A DNA stretch of 64,000 bases from JANQJA01 sp047947185 (GCA_047947185.1 CP170502.1:4836001-4900000); one strand, 5' to 3'. Positions 1-8,900 are shown, counted from the first letter of the stretch. The notes: generated from the letters alone by a model not told the origin. A program made the numbers and translations.

Positions 1-45
1 GCATAGTCCAGACATTTCCCCGGGTGGCATAAGGCGATTAATCAG

Positions 46-1416
46 ATGAGATCCATTGCGGTATTCCTGCTGTGGTCGTTGGCTGTACCGGTCACGGCAT
101 CGGAAGCAGTAACACCTGTGCCCCTGGGCGAAACCGGCTCTGCGCTTGGCCTGCTTGCCCTGGCCATTTTTGTGGTGGCTTATGGCTTTGTGATGGCGGA
201 GGAATTTATCCACCTTCGCAAGTCCAAGCCCGTCATGTTGGCCGCGGGTCTTATCTGGGTCATCGTTGGCGTCCTGGCAGCACGCCATCCCAACGGTGTG
301 GAAGGGATGGAGGTCAATCTGCACCATGACCTGCTGGAGTATTCAGCCCTGCTGCTATTCCTGCTGGTGGCGATGACCTATATCAACGCCATGACCGAGC
401 GCAATGTGTTTGAAGCCCTGCGAGCCTGGCTTATCAACCGGAATTTCAGCTACCGCAAGTTGTTCTGGATTACCGGCTTCACGGCATTTTTTCTTTCACC
501 CATCGCCGACAATCTCACCACGGCCCTTCTGATGGGTGCTGTGCTGTTGTCGGTGGGTGCCCAGAGTCCGAAGTTTGTCGGACTGGGCTGTATCAACATC
601 GTTGTGGCAGCCAATGCCGGCGGGGCTTTCAGCCCTTTTGGTGACATTACAACACTGATGGTCTGGCAAAGTGGCAACGCGCAGTTTTTTGAGTTTTTTG
701 GCCTGTTTGTCCCCGCGCTGGTCAACTTTGTTGTACCTGCGCTGATCATGAATTTTGCGGTGCCCAATATGAACCCGACCTCTGAAACAGCGGTTGTCAA
801 ATTAAAACGGGGTGCTTTTGTCATCTGCGGTCTGTTTCTTTGCACCATTGCCACGGCGGTGAGTTTTGAGCAGGTGCTGCACCTGCCACCTTACCTCGGC
901 ATGATGACGGGCCTTTCCTACCTGTTCTTCTACAGCTACTACATCAAGATTACGTCACCGGAAGATCATGAGGACTTTGGTAGCTTCAACATCTTCAACA
1001 AGGTGGCCCAGGCGGAATGGGATACATTGTTCTTCTTCTTTGGTGTGATCTTCTGTGTAGGTGGTCTGGGCTACATTGGTTATCTCGAGATCCTGTCGGC
1101 CACACTGTACGACGGTTATGGTGCAACCGTAGCCAACGTTGCGCTTGGCGTCATCTCCGCCATTATTGACAACATCCCGGTGATGTTTGCCATCCTGACC
1201 ATGGATCCGGAAATGGACCTGTTCCAGTGGCTCCTGATCACCATGACAACCGGAGTGGGTGGCAGCCTGCTGTCGATCGGTTCTGCCGCGGGTGTGGCCC
1301 TCATGGGGCAGGCAAGGGGGCTCTATACCTTCTTTTCACATCTGAAATGGAGCTGGGCAGTTGCGCTGGGATATGCCGCAAGTATCCTGGCCCACTTCCT
1401 GATTAACGGCAGCTAA
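46..1416 (+). CDS. nhaD: NhaD-type Na+/H+ antiporter
   Basis: A 456-residue polytopic inner-membrane protein of the ion-transporter superfamily, expected to export Na+ (or Li+) in exchange for H+. The N-terminus (1-20) resembles a signal or first membrane segment. Hydrophobic helices run through the rest. The conserved DNLTTAL (155-161) and the Gly-rich ANAGGAFSPFGD (189-200) are the NhaD-type ion-path motifs. The length suits the family. The ATG at 46 is preceded by a purine-rich AAGGCG. Its last 4 bases overlap the convergent gene at 1413. It stands alone, with no operon partner visible. The family call is firm; ion preference is inferred. Confidence 0.9.
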   Translation: MRSIAVFLLWSLAVPVTASEAVTPVPLGETGSALGLLALAIFVVAYGFVMAEEFIHLRKSKPVMLAAGLIWVIVGVLAARHPNGVEGMEVNLHHDLLEYSALLLFLLVAMTYINAMTERNVFEALRAWLINRNFSYRKLFWITGFTAFFLSPIADNLTTALLMGAVLLSVGAQSPKFVGLGCINIVVAANAGGAFSPFGDITTLMVWQSGNAQFFEFFGLFVPALVNFVVPALIMNFAVPNMNPTSETAVVKLKRGAFVICGLFLCTIATAVSFEQVLHLPPYLGMMTGLSYLFFYSYYIKITSPEDHEDFGSFNIFNKVAQAEWDTLFFFFGVIFCVGGLGYIGYLEILSATLYDGYGATVANVALGVISAIIDNIPVMFAILTMDPEMDLFQWLLITMTTGVGGSLLSIGSAAGVALMGQARGLYTFFSHLKWSWAVALGYAASILAHFLINGS

Positions 1417-1874
1417 CAGATACTGAGCAGCTTTTCGGTAAAGGTCCGGTTGGTATCACGCAGGCTCTGGCTCAATAGCGTGGTGATGCCCATCAGCACC
1501 TTGTTGGCAAGTTCGGGTGCTTCGCTGAGCATTTTCTGGAAGTCCTCGCGTTTCAGGACAATCAGGGCGAGCTTGTTTTTTGCGCGGACCGTGGCGGAGC
1601 GTGGTGCACCGTCAATCAAAGACATCTCACCCACACTGCGCCCGGGACCAAGTTCAGCAATGGTGTGTTTCTTGTTGTCGAATTGTTTGATCACCTCAAC
1701 GGCACCCTCAACGATAAAAAACATGTAGCCGCCGTGGGTGCCTTCCTTGAACACATATGCCCCATCGTCGTAATCGTAGCGAAACATGTAGGTCTCCAGT
1801 TGGGGATAGTCTGCCGGCTCGAGAAAACTGAAGACTTCGAGCCTGGGCAGCAGGCTGGAGATAGGCTGATTCAT
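1413..1874 (-). CDS. Cyclic nucleotide-binding domain protein without HTH
   Basis: A 153-residue protein made almost entirely of one cNMP-binding (CRP-type) beta roll. The phosphate-binding cassette is clear: GEMSLIDGAPRSAT at 82-95, with the Arg that contacts the cyclic phosphate. No C-terminal helix-turn-helix follows; the last 40 residues look like a single helix, so this is unlikely to be a DNA-binding CRP. It may be a stand-alone cAMP/cGMP sensor or a partner subunit. I chose the ATG at 1874; a longer reading from 1913 has no family-like sequence. It converges on nhaD with a 4-base overlap. Partner and output are unknown. Confidence 0.8.
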   Translation of the reverse strand: MNQPISSLLPRLEVFSFLEPADYPQLETYMFRYDYDDGAYVFKEGTHGGYMFFIVEGAVEVIKQFDNKKHTIAELGPGRSVGEMSLIDGAPRSATVRAKNKLALIVLKREDFQKMLSEAPELANKVLMGITTLLSQSLRDTNRTFTEKLLSIC

Positions 1875-2072
1875 GGTTGACGTCGTATGTAGGTGGATGG
1901 GGTAAGGTGTCAAATGCCAGGCGTGTCGTCAAGAGATGGACGGTGTTTCCGATAGGCGACATGAAACGGATTGCGCGCTTCTATGGGGACGGTATCATGG
2001 GGCCGGCAGTTCAGGGGCAGGGTGAAGCCCACCGTCACCTGCTGACCAGGTAACAGACCGGATGAGAGTTTC

Positions 2073-2576
2073 ATGACCAGCGCACTGAAGATTGCAGTAT
2101 TGACCATCTCTGATACACGCACACTGGAAAATGATGCGTCCGGCCAGTTTCTGTGTGACGCGCTGACTGAAGCCGGCCACCTGCTGGCAGACCGGAAAAT
2201 TGTGATTGATGACCGTTACCTGCTGCGGGCGGCGGTCTCGGCCTGGATTGCTGATCCGGACATTGAGGTTGTCATCACAACCGGTGGCACGGGATTCACC
2301 GGTCGGGATGCAACGCCCGAGGCACTTGCGCCCCTGTTTGATGTTGTGATTGACGGCTTCGGTGAGCTGTTCCGCCAGCTTTCATTTGAGGAGATTGGCA
2401 ACTCAACCATTCAGTCCCGTGCGATTGGCGGCATGGCCAACAACACCCTGGTGTTTTGCCTGCCCGGCTCAACCGGCGCCTGCCGGACAGGCTGGACAAA
2501 AATACTCAAAGACCAGCTCGACAGCAGTCACCGGCCCTGCAACTTTGCAGAACTGATTCGCACGGGCAGTCACTGA
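2073..2576 (+). CDS. moaB: Molybdopterin adenylyltransferase-type MoaB/Mog protein
   Basis: A 167-residue MogA/MoaB-family cytosolic enzyme of molybdenum cofactor synthesis, which adenylylates molybdopterin before metal insertion. The nucleotide/MPT-binding signature TTGGTGFTGRD lies at 69-79, and the N-terminal ISDTRT (12-17) is typical. Its TGA stop shares a base with the ATG of moeA (TGATG at 2574-2578), so the two genes are translationally coupled and supply consecutive steps. The role is inferred from family membership; MoaB proteins are sometimes inactive paralogues of MogA. The start is the ATG at 2073, just after a GATGAG purine stretch. Confidence 0.92.
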   Translation: MTSALKIAVLTISDTRTLENDASGQFLCDALTEAGHLLADRKIVIDDRYLLRAAVSAWIADPDIEVVITTGGTGFTGRDATPEALAPLFDVVIDGFGELFRQLSFEEIGNSTIQSRAIGGMANNTLVFCLPGSTGACRTGWTKILKDQLDSSHRPCNFAELIRTGSH

Positions 2577-3778
2577 TGGCAGCGTTGCTGGCGGTAGATG
2601 ACGTGATTGCCACGCTGCTTGCCCGGGCCAGGCCGCTTGTGGAAGCCGAGCAGGTGAGCCTTGCCGACTGTTATGGCCGTGTGCTGGCACAGGACCTTGT
2701 CTCGGCAATCGACGTACCGCAGGCTGCCAACAGCTCCATGGATGGCTATGCGGTGAATACCAGGGGGCTGGCACGTGGCGCCCGGCTGCCAATAAGCGAC
2801 CGCATTGCCGCGGGCGCAGCGGGCGCAGCGCTGCGGGCGGGTACAGCCGCGCGCATATTTACCGGCGCGCCCTTGCCAGACGGGGCTGATGCCGTGGTCA
2901 TCCAGGAAGATACCACTTTGGCAGATGACAATACGGTTATCATTAACGAGGTGCCGGCGCCAAACGAGAATGTTCGGCCCGCGGGCCAGGATATCAGGCG
3001 CGGTACCGTCATCCTGCCACAGGGCAGGCGCCTCACGCCCGCCGACGTGGCACTGGCCGCGTCCGTGGGAAATGCCAGTCTTGATGTTTATCGCAGGTTG
3101 CGGGTGGCAGTGATGTCCAACGGGGACGAACTGGTCGATCCACCGGGACAGCTAGCCGTGGGTCAGATCTACAATTCCAATTTGTATGCCCTGCTTGGCC
3201 TGATCCGGGCGCTGGACATGGAAGCCATTGATCTTGGTCTTGTGCGCGATAATCGTGCGGAAACCGAAGCCGCGCTGTTGCGGGGGGCCGCCAGCGCTGA
3301 CTGTGTACTCACCAGTGGTGGCGTATCGGTGGGTGAGGAAGATCATGTCAGGGCCGCCCTGTCCCAGCTTGGCGAACTGACCCTGTGGCGCATTGCGATC
3401 AAGCCTGGCAAACCCCTGGCTTTTGGCCGAATTGGTGATGTACCGTTTTTTGGTTTGCCGGGTAACCCCGTCTCCACCTTTGTAACCTTCACAATGATAG
3501 CCCGTCCCTACCTGCTGAAGTGTCAGGGTGCCACCGATGTGCTGCCACGGCCGCTGTATGCGGACGCCGCGTTTGCCATGGCGGCCGGCAGTCGGCGTGA
3601 GTATGTGCGGGTACAGCTTGCGGCCAATGCCTCGGGTGATCTGCAGGTGACCCCGTTTGGCAACCAGGGCTCGGGTGTCATGTCATCACTGGCCTGGGCG
3701 AACGCGCTGGCCGAGGTGGATGTGGGCCAGGAAGTCCGGGTGGGCGATCGACTGAAAATTTACCTTTTGGGACATTAG
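2576..3778 (+). CDS. moeA: Molybdopterin molybdenumtransferase MoeA
   Basis: A 400-residue cytosolic enzyme that inserts molybdate into adenylylated molybdopterin. MoeA hallmarks are visible: SSMDGYAV at 53-60, the MoaB-like domain with LTSGGVSVGEEDHV, and the PGKPLAFGR and GLPGNPVS segments in the C-terminal half. An open reading frame extends upstream to 2456 inside moaB, but the ATG at 2576 overlapping the moaB stop gives a family-length protein and fits coupling. No molybdoenzyme gene lies in this window, so the cofactor is used elsewhere. Confidence 0.93.
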   Translation: MAALLAVDDVIATLLARARPLVEAEQVSLADCYGRVLAQDLVSAIDVPQAANSSMDGYAVNTRGLARGARLPISDRIAAGAAGAALRAGTAARIFTGAPLPDGADAVVIQEDTTLADDNTVIINEVPAPNENVRPAGQDIRRGTVILPQGRRLTPADVALAASVGNASLDVYRRLRVAVMSNGDELVDPPGQLAVGQIYNSNLYALLGLIRALDMEAIDLGLVRDNRAETEAALLRGAASADCVLTSGGVSVGEEDHVRAALSQLGELTLWRIAIKPGKPLAFGRIGDVPFFGLPGNPVSTFVTFTMIARPYLLKCQGATDVLPRPLYADAAFAMAAGSRREYVRVQLAANASGDLQVTPFGNQGSGVMSSLAWANALAEVDVGQEVRVGDRLKIYLLGH

Positions 3779-3781
3779 TTT

Positions 3782-3964
3782 ATGGCGATCATGCTGCTTT
3801 CCGTTTTTGCCTCCATGATACTGGGGTGTCTGCTCTGGCTTGTCATTGGCGAAAAGTTTCCGCCGGGTGAAGAGGTCAAGTTTCCACCCCTTAACAATAT
3901 TGTCATCTATTCATTGCTGCTGATGCCGGTGTCCTACCTGTTCATCTTTTTTGTGATCGGGTAA
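3782..3964 (+). CDS. Small two-helix membrane protein
   Basis: A 60-residue protein starting 3 bases after moeA. It is predicted to have two membrane helices, about residues 2-20 and 38-58, joined by a short polar loop rich in charged residues and prolines (GEKFPPGEEVKFPP). No motif allows a function. Its position between moeA and a methyltransferase, with gaps of 3 and 2 bases, suggests it is co-transcribed with both. Codon use looks like that of its neighbours. I think it is a real gene because of the tight spacing and the clear hydrophobic pattern, but the role is unknown. Confidence 0.7.
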   Translation: MAIMLLSVFASMILGCLLWLVIGEKFPPGEEVKFPPLNNIVIYSLLLMPVSYLFIFFVIG

Positions 3965-3966
3965 TC

Positions 3967-4584
3967 ATGGAGCTGCCAGTTGATATAAATGCGGTAAAAG
4001 GATTCCTTGCCCACGAGGAAGGTGAGGCGCTGTTCAAGATGGCGTTGGAGGCCGCCAGGCTGGGCCCATGCCTTGAGATTGGCAGTTACTGTGGCAAGTC
4101 CACCGTTTACCTGGGCCAGGCCTGCCGGCAGGCCGGCGTCACGCTGTTTGCGGTGGATCACCATCGCGGTTCTGAAGAACACCAGCTGGGTGAGGCGTAT
4201 CACGATCCCGAATTGTACGACCCGGCCGCTGGGCTCATGGACTCCTTTCGGGAATTTCGCAGCACCCTGCGCCTGGCTGACCTGGAAGACACGGTGGTAC
4301 CGGTGGTTGCCTCGTCAGTTGTTGCGGCACGCGACTGGCAGACGCCCCTGGCTTTTGTATTTATTGATGGCGGCCACAGCCTGGAGGCCGCGCAGAACGA
4401 CTACCGGAGTTGGGCGCCGCATATTGTTCCTGGTGGCATACTGGCGATTCATGATCTCTTCCCTGACCCTGCTGAAGGTGGCCAGGCCCCCATCACGATT
4501 TACCGGGAAGCCATTGCCACCGGCTTATTCGAGGTGTTGCCGGTAGTTGGTACGCTGGGTTTCCTCAGACGCCGCGACGGTTGA
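3967..4584 (+). CDS. Class I SAM-dependent methyltransferase (Methyltransf_24 type)
   Basis: A 205-residue Rossmann-fold methyltransferase. The SAM-binding glycine motif I is LEIGSYCGKSTVYL at about 36-49, followed by an acidic motif II (FAVDHH) and, further on, FVFIDGGHSLEA, typical of the Methyltransf_24 group often found with sugar or O-methylation functions. It starts 2 bases after the small membrane protein. Its last 60 bases overlap the 3' end of the convergent gene at 4525, so both C-termini are read from the same DNA. The substrate is unknown. Confidence 0.8.
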   Translation: MELPVDINAVKGFLAHEEGEALFKMALEAARLGPCLEIGSYCGKSTVYLGQACRQAGVTLFAVDHHRGSEEHQLGEAYHDPELYDPAAGLMDSFREFRSTLRLADLEDTVVPVVASSVVAARDWQTPLAFVFIDGGHSLEAAQNDYRSWAPHIVPGGILAIHDLFPDPAEGGQAPITIYREAIATGLFEVLPVVGTLGFLRRRDG

Positions 4585-5607
4585 TTCTGTGCGGAACAGG
4601 TGGGCTGCCGGCGTCGCGTTGGACAGGGCATCTGCGGCAAGCAGCACCGCACCGGCTGTCCAGGTGGGTCTCTCCTCTGGCCAGAGTGCCTTGTCCCTGA
4701 CAACATAACCGGTCCAGTAAGCCCCCTCGTCATCGCGGAACTGGTGCAGCCAACTGAACAGTTGGCTGGCCGTCGGGTAGTCACCGGCTGCGAGCAATGC
4801 CATCACGAGTTCACAGGACTCGGCCACGGTGACCCATGGTTCGTCGTTGACACACCGGCAGCCCATTTCCGGCACAACAAAGCTGGACCAGCGTGAGGTG
4901 AGATGGTGGCGTGCCACGCTGCCCTTGATGACACCGGTCAGTACCGGGTAGAACCAGTCCATCGCAAAACGGCTCTTGCTGTCCCAGGTTCTGTCAAAAC
5001 ATTCCGGGTGATGTTTGAGTGCGTGGCCAAGGCGGGTCCTGGCAAGCGCCCAGTGAGGCACCTGGATCTCCAGGGTCGTGGCAATATTCAGGGCACACTC
5101 CAGGCTCTTGTAGATGCTGCTGCAGCCGGTTACCAGAGAGTCCTCCCGGATGCCGTGCCTGGTATCTTCACACCAGAAGATCTGTCCGTTTTCACCCTGC
5201 AACCGCAGGACAAATTCCATGGCGCGTTCAACCACCGGCCACATCGTCTGGAGGAAGTTGATATCAGCCGTGACGAGATAGTAGTGCCATACGCCGGTTG
5301 CGACGTAGGCCACAAAATTGGACTCGGCCCGGGTGCCGTCTTCAACCTCACCGTCGCGGTAGGCCGCAAGCCAGCTACCGTTTTCCTCCTGGTTGTCCCG
5401 CAGCCAGTAATAGGCCTGCTGGGCCTCGTCGTTGCGGCCTCCTATGGTGAGGCCCATGGCGGATTCAACATGGTCCCAGGGATCCATGACAGAGCCTTCG
5501 AACCAGGGGATGGCGCCGTCTGCCTGCTGTACGCCCGCGATATAGTCGACCGTGCTCTCAAAGTACTCATGCGGGAACCGTCCCATTGAAACGTAGAGTT
5601 TTGTCAC
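4525..5607 (-). CDS. Prenyltransferase/6-hairpin glycosidase-like alpha-barrel protein
   Basis: A 360-residue soluble-looking protein with no signal peptide. Repeated helical hairpins carry motifs such as QQADGAIPWFEG (28-39), DPWDHVESAMGL, NQEENGSW and WTAGAVLLAADAL. These resemble (alpha/alpha)6-barrel proteins annotated as prenyltransferase, glucoamylase-like or squalene-cyclase-like. It is the third gene of a minus-strand set: its start overlaps the methyltransferase stop by 4 bases. With a GT4 enzyme and a methyltransferase next door, it may act on a glycolipid or polysaccharide. The reaction cannot be assigned. The C-terminal 20 residues lie in the 60-base convergent overlap. Confidence 0.7.
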   Translation of the reverse strand: MTKLYVSMGRFPHEYFESTVDYIAGVQQADGAIPWFEGSVMDPWDHVESAMGLTIGGRNDEAQQAYYWLRDNQEENGSWLAAYRDGEVEDGTRAESNFVAYVATGVWHYYLVTADINFLQTMWPVVERAMEFVLRLQGENGQIFWCEDTRHGIREDSLVTGCSSIYKSLECALNIATTLEIQVPHWALARTRLGHALKHHPECFDRTWDSKSRFAMDWFYPVLTGVIKGSVARHHLTSRWSSFVVPEMGCRCVNDEPWVTVAESCELVMALLAAGDYPTASQLFSWLHQFRDDEGAYWTGYVVRDKALWPEERPTWTAGAVLLAADALSNATPAAHLFRTESTVAASEETQRTNYRQHLE

Positions 5608-6407
5608 AAGGCCATCCTGTCCGTTGTACTGTCCAAAGTCGTCTCCCAGTTCCGGTTATCTGTACCGGCAAGCTGCGCCCCTGGTCGGGATTTTTTCACG
5701 AAGTACATGACCACACTCTTGCCCAGCACCGGGTTCAGGAGGCGCTCCAGGGTGGTGGTAATCCACGGTTTTTTCATCAGGTCCCACACCAGCATACGGT
5801 GATAGGCGCGAACAACTGGTGCTTCTTCCTCATCGGCTTCCCGCCAGAACAGACATTTGAGCCACCAGTAGGGCACGTGCAGCGCGTGGGCCCAGTGGCG
5901 TCGGTAATGTACAAAACCCAGATGTTCGATATCCGAGCGCAGGTGTGAGGCATTGAAGATGCGGACATGACCGCCTTCTACCTCATGATACGCGTCTGAC
6001 AACTGCCAGCAAACCCATTCGGGGAAAAAGCGCGGTACCGACACGCCAAGTGTGCCGCCGGTCTTCAGGACACGGGCAATTTCTGCCAGCACGCTGTGAT
6101 AGTCAGGAATATGTTCAAGCACCTCGGAGCAGATGACCTTGTCGAAGCTCTCGTCGGCAAAAGGCAGCGCCTTGCCATCGGTGACCGCAAGATGCAGGGT
6201 CTTGCTCGTATTCGCCTGTTCCTCGAATTCGGCAAAACGCCCGGCTGTGGTGGTGAGGTCGCGGTGGCTGAGATCGACCCCCCAGGCGCTGACGTTTTTC
6301 AGCAAATACGCCGTGATGCTGTGCCTGCCCTCACCACAGCCGAGGTCAAGGATACGGTCGTTGTCCTCAAGCGCCAGGATGTCAAAATTGATGGTTTCCA
6401 TGGACAT
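5604..6407 (-). CDS. Class I SAM-dependent methyltransferase (Methyltransf_11 type)
   Basis: A 267-residue cytosolic methyltransferase. Motif I, ILDLGCGEGRHSI, is at about 18-30, and the post-motif FDKVICSEVLEHI lies near 83-95, both standard for the UbiE/Methyltransf_11 fold. The C-terminal third is extended with basic residues and may bind the substrate or membrane. It overlaps the GT4 gene upstream by one base (TGATG at 6405-6409) and the alpha-barrel gene downstream by 4 bases, so the three genes form a coupled operon. ATGs at 6407 and 6401 are both possible; 6407 keeps the coupling. The acceptor is unknown. Confidence 0.85.
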   Translation of the reverse strand: MSMETINFDILALEDNDRILDLGCGEGRHSITAYLLKNVSAWGVDLSHRDLTTTAGRFAEFEEQANTSKTLHLAVTDGKALPFADESFDKVICSEVLEHIPDYHSVLAEIARVLKTGGTLGVSVPRFFPEWVCWQLSDAYHEVEGGHVRIFNASHLRSDIEHLGFVHYRRHWAHALHVPYWWLKCLFWREADEEEAPVVRAYHRMLVWDLMKKPWITTTLERLLNPVLGKSVVMYFVKKSRPGAQLAGTDNRNWETTLDSTTDRMAL

Positions 6408-7696
6408 CAGCGGGCCTCCGATTGCCGGACATATTGGTATAGATCCAGCATCGCGTCAGCGGCAACACGCCAGCTGAATTTTGACAGGATTCGTGCCCGG
6501 CCCCTCCGGGCGAAATCCTCGCGTTCGGCCGGGTTCTCGAACAGCCGTTCAACGGCTGCGGCAATGGCAGCCGAATCCCTGACGGGTACGGTGATGCCTG
6601 CATCACCCACCACTTCGGGCAGCGCACCGCCGTTGGTGCTGATCACGGGGACACCACAGGCCATGGCCTCGCCCGCTGGAAAGCCAAAACCCTCGTAAAG
6701 GGAAGGCACAACGACAGCCGTTGCCTCGGCGTACATGTTGACAATTTGTCGGGTTTCAACACCGGAGACAAAAGTGATGGCGCCACCGAGGTTGAGTTCA
6801 TCAATCAGTTTGCTGGTATCACCACCTTCCCTGAGTTTGCCGAGCACCGTCAGGCTGATGTCGGGATACTTCTGCCTGAGCATAGCAATGGCACGAACAA
6901 GGTACGGCAACCCCTTGAGTGGCTGGTCAGCACTTGCGGTTGCCATCAGCCTGAAGGGTTTTCGGGTGATCTCGGGCAGGGGACAGAAAGTGTCCGTATC
7001 GATGCCGTTATAGACCAGGTGGACACGGCGGGGGTCCAGCTCAAAGGCCTCAATGATATCCGCGCGCGAGCGTTCCGACACGGTGACAATGTGGTGCAGG
7101 GCCCTGGCCACTTTCTTCTGCATGCCAATAAATGAATGCCAGCGCCGGATCAACAGTCTTGCCTGCCAGGTTTCTGCATTGGCCAGGGCAAGCTCAAGGT
7201 CGCTGGTGATCGGGTGGTGAATGGTTGTCAGAAGGGGAATACCCATGCGCTGCAGGGCCAGGGTGCCGTAACACAGTGACTGGTTGTCGTGAACAATATC
7301 GTAGGTGGGTCTGACCCGGCGGAAGTGGCGGACCAGTCTTCTGCCAAAGGTATAGGGTTCGGGGAAACCGCCCGTGAGCATGCTGAAATACTCAAAGGTA
7401 TCACTGAAAGACTTCAGGTGGTGCAGGCGCAGTGCTGTTACATGATTGGGTGATGCAAACAGGTCCAGCGATGGCAGTTCAATGAGCCGGACACCAGGTA
7501 CTAGATCCGGATAGGGCGGACCGGAGATCACGTCGACAGCGTGGCCAAGATCGACAAGCGCGCGACTCAGGTAATGGAGGTAGATACCCTGGCCGCCACT
7601 AAAGGGATTGCTGCGATAGCCGAGCAACGCCACTGACAGGGGCTGTTGCGCGCTGGCGCCGGGATCGGAAGTCTTGGCTATTTCTCGTGCGAGCAT
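6407..7696 (-). CDS. GT4 family glycosyltransferase
   Basis: A 429-residue GT-B-fold retaining glycosyltransferase, first gene of the minus-strand trio. The N-terminal domain has the GGQGIYLHYLSRAL donor-side loop (about 34-47). The C-terminal domain has the EX7E motif in EGFGFPAGE followed by AMACGVPVISTNGGALPEVVG, which binds the nucleotide sugar. The first 15 residues are probably disordered. The trio has no transporter or polymerase nearby, so I infer a small glycoconjugate or lipid-linked sugar rather than a complete O-antigen pathway. Sugar and acceptor are unknown. Confidence 0.88.
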   Translation of the reverse strand: MLAREIAKTSDPGASAQQPLSVALLGYRSNPFSGGQGIYLHYLSRALVDLGHAVDVISGPPYPDLVPGVRLIELPSLDLFASPNHVTALRLHHLKSFSDTFEYFSMLTGGFPEPYTFGRRLVRHFRRVRPTYDIVHDNQSLCYGTLALQRMGIPLLTTIHHPITSDLELALANAETWQARLLIRRWHSFIGMQKKVARALHHIVTVSERSRADIIEAFELDPRRVHLVYNGIDTDTFCPLPEITRKPFRLMATASADQPLKGLPYLVRAIAMLRQKYPDISLTVLGKLREGGDTSKLIDELNLGGAITFVSGVETRQIVNMYAEATAVVVPSLYEGFGFPAGEAMACGVPVISTNGGALPEVVGDAGITVPVRDSAAIAAAVERLFENPAEREDFARRGRARILSKFSWRVAADAMLDLYQYVRQSEAR

Positions 7697-7769
7697 AAAA
7701 AAGCAGGCATTGTATGCGCTTGGCGGAGATTAACCAAATGTTGTGGATTGTCTCCTGACCTTGCCGGAC

Positions 7770-8741
7770 CTATTTGTTGGGTAATGTTGATGCCGGGATG
7801 TCGGATGCCCGCCGCCCCGTGGATCGCTTGTCGTTTTCGGCAATTTCTTTCACCTTGAAGAGCCCGGGTGCGTCGGCCCGGCGTTCTCCGCGGGTTCTGC
7901 GCTCCGGCCCGTAGGCGGGCGCCTCGTGTTCTTCGGTGAACACGTTGGCATATAGGTTCGCGACCCATTTCTGGCCCTCCTGCGTGCGCCGGAGGAACCT
8001 GAGCCCCTCTGTGATAAACGGTGACACCACGTCCCAGAAAAACTTCGGATAGCCCGCGCGCAGGTCCGCTGCCGTGGTGTAGCCCATCTTGGCAGCCTGA
8101 CCGGTCTCCTTGAACTCAGCAAACAGGGCGGCAATTTTGCGAAAGTACTGTGGGTCCGCCAGTTGGCCAATCAGGTCAGCAGCGCGGAGCAGACCGGGAA
8201 AATCAGTGTTTTCCTGCGCGTCTTCTTCGCTGGGTACGGGAAACCGCGTGCGTTCAATATTGTGCATGATGATATCAACATCAAGCCACTCGTCCTGGGA
8301 GAACCGTTCCGAAATATAGATCTTGGCGCGATCAACATGATAAGGGGTCAGAAAAGCGTCAGTTGCACCGGCGGGTGGGGTGATGGTTTCCATCTCCTGG
8401 TTGATCGCATAGCGCCCGCTACGGTCTGCCCGGCAGATACCCCGGACATAGCCGATGTCGTGGTTAAGCAGCGAAACCACAAAATGGACCCACTCCTTGG
8501 CGTTGACCCGGCCTTCGATCAGTATCTTGCCCCGCAGGATTTCCATCCCGACCATGGTCACCATGATCGTGTGATTCACGTCGTGGTAGGGTGCGTCACT
8601 GTTGGCAATTATCTCAAGGGCGTTCCGTGCATTCGACACCAGCAGATGGATGTCCGTTTCATTGGTGCCATACATGTGCTGGTAGCGATCAACCAATTCA
8701 TCAACAAAGTGCCTAATGACCACGGATGACGGGTTGAACAT
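7770..8741 (-). CDS. HD-domain metal-dependent phosphohydrolase
   Basis: A 323-residue cytosolic protein with an HD-type metal site: His53/His57 in PYHDVNH and the paired His94-Asp95 in LLNHDIGYVRG. It resembles HD proteins related to nucleotide phosphohydrolases, but no EAL/GGDEF or HD-GYP signature is present. The C-terminal 45 residues are charged and probably disordered (EERRTRGERRAD). The ATG at 8741 has GGAG at a good distance. A longer reading to 8918 would run through the metR control region, so I rejected it. It is transcribed divergently from metR. The substrate is unknown. Confidence 0.78.
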   Translation of the reverse strand: MFNPSSVVIRHFVDELVDRYQHMYGTNETDIHLLVSNARNALEIIANSDAPYHDVNHTIMVTMVGMEILRGKILIEGRVNAKEWVHFVVSLLNHDIGYVRGICRADRSGRYAINQEMETITPPAGATDAFLTPYHVDRAKIYISERFSQDEWLDVDIIMHNIERTRFPVPSEEDAQENTDFPGLLRAADLIGQLADPQYFRKIAALFAEFKETGQAAKMGYTTAADLRAGYPKFFWDVVSPFITEGLRFLRRTQEGQKWVANLYANVFTEEHEAPAYGPERRTRGERRADAPGLFKVKEIAENDKRSTGRRASDIPASTLPNK

Positions 8742-8874
8742 CGGGGCTCCACTGCATTTGCACAAGAAAAGACCACTTATTGTCACGTGTCGGGGGAGTG
8801 AGTCAAGCCATAAATTAATGCCATGGACCTGCAGTTGACTAAATGAGCATTTTGAATTGAAATTCCCGTTTCCG

Positions 8875-8887
8875 TGAACCTTGTTCA
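8875..8887. promoter_or_regulatory. MetR box upstream of metR
   Basis: TGAACCTTGTTCA is a perfect match to the known MetR recognition pattern TGAA-N5-TTCA. It ends 13 bases before the metR ATG at 8901, so MetR binding here would sit on the promoter/leader of its own gene and suggests autorepression, as known for enteric metR. A nearby imperfect palindrome, GAATTGAAATTC at 8853-8864, may be a second half-site. The divergent HD gene shares this 160-base control region. Confidence 0.65.
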
Positions 8888-8900
8888 TGAAGAGGCAACC

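Noticed and set aside
1960..2072. Molybdenum cofactor or TPP riboswitch upstream of moaB
   Set aside because: The stretch has GGGTG and ACC elements but lacks the conserved core of either motif.
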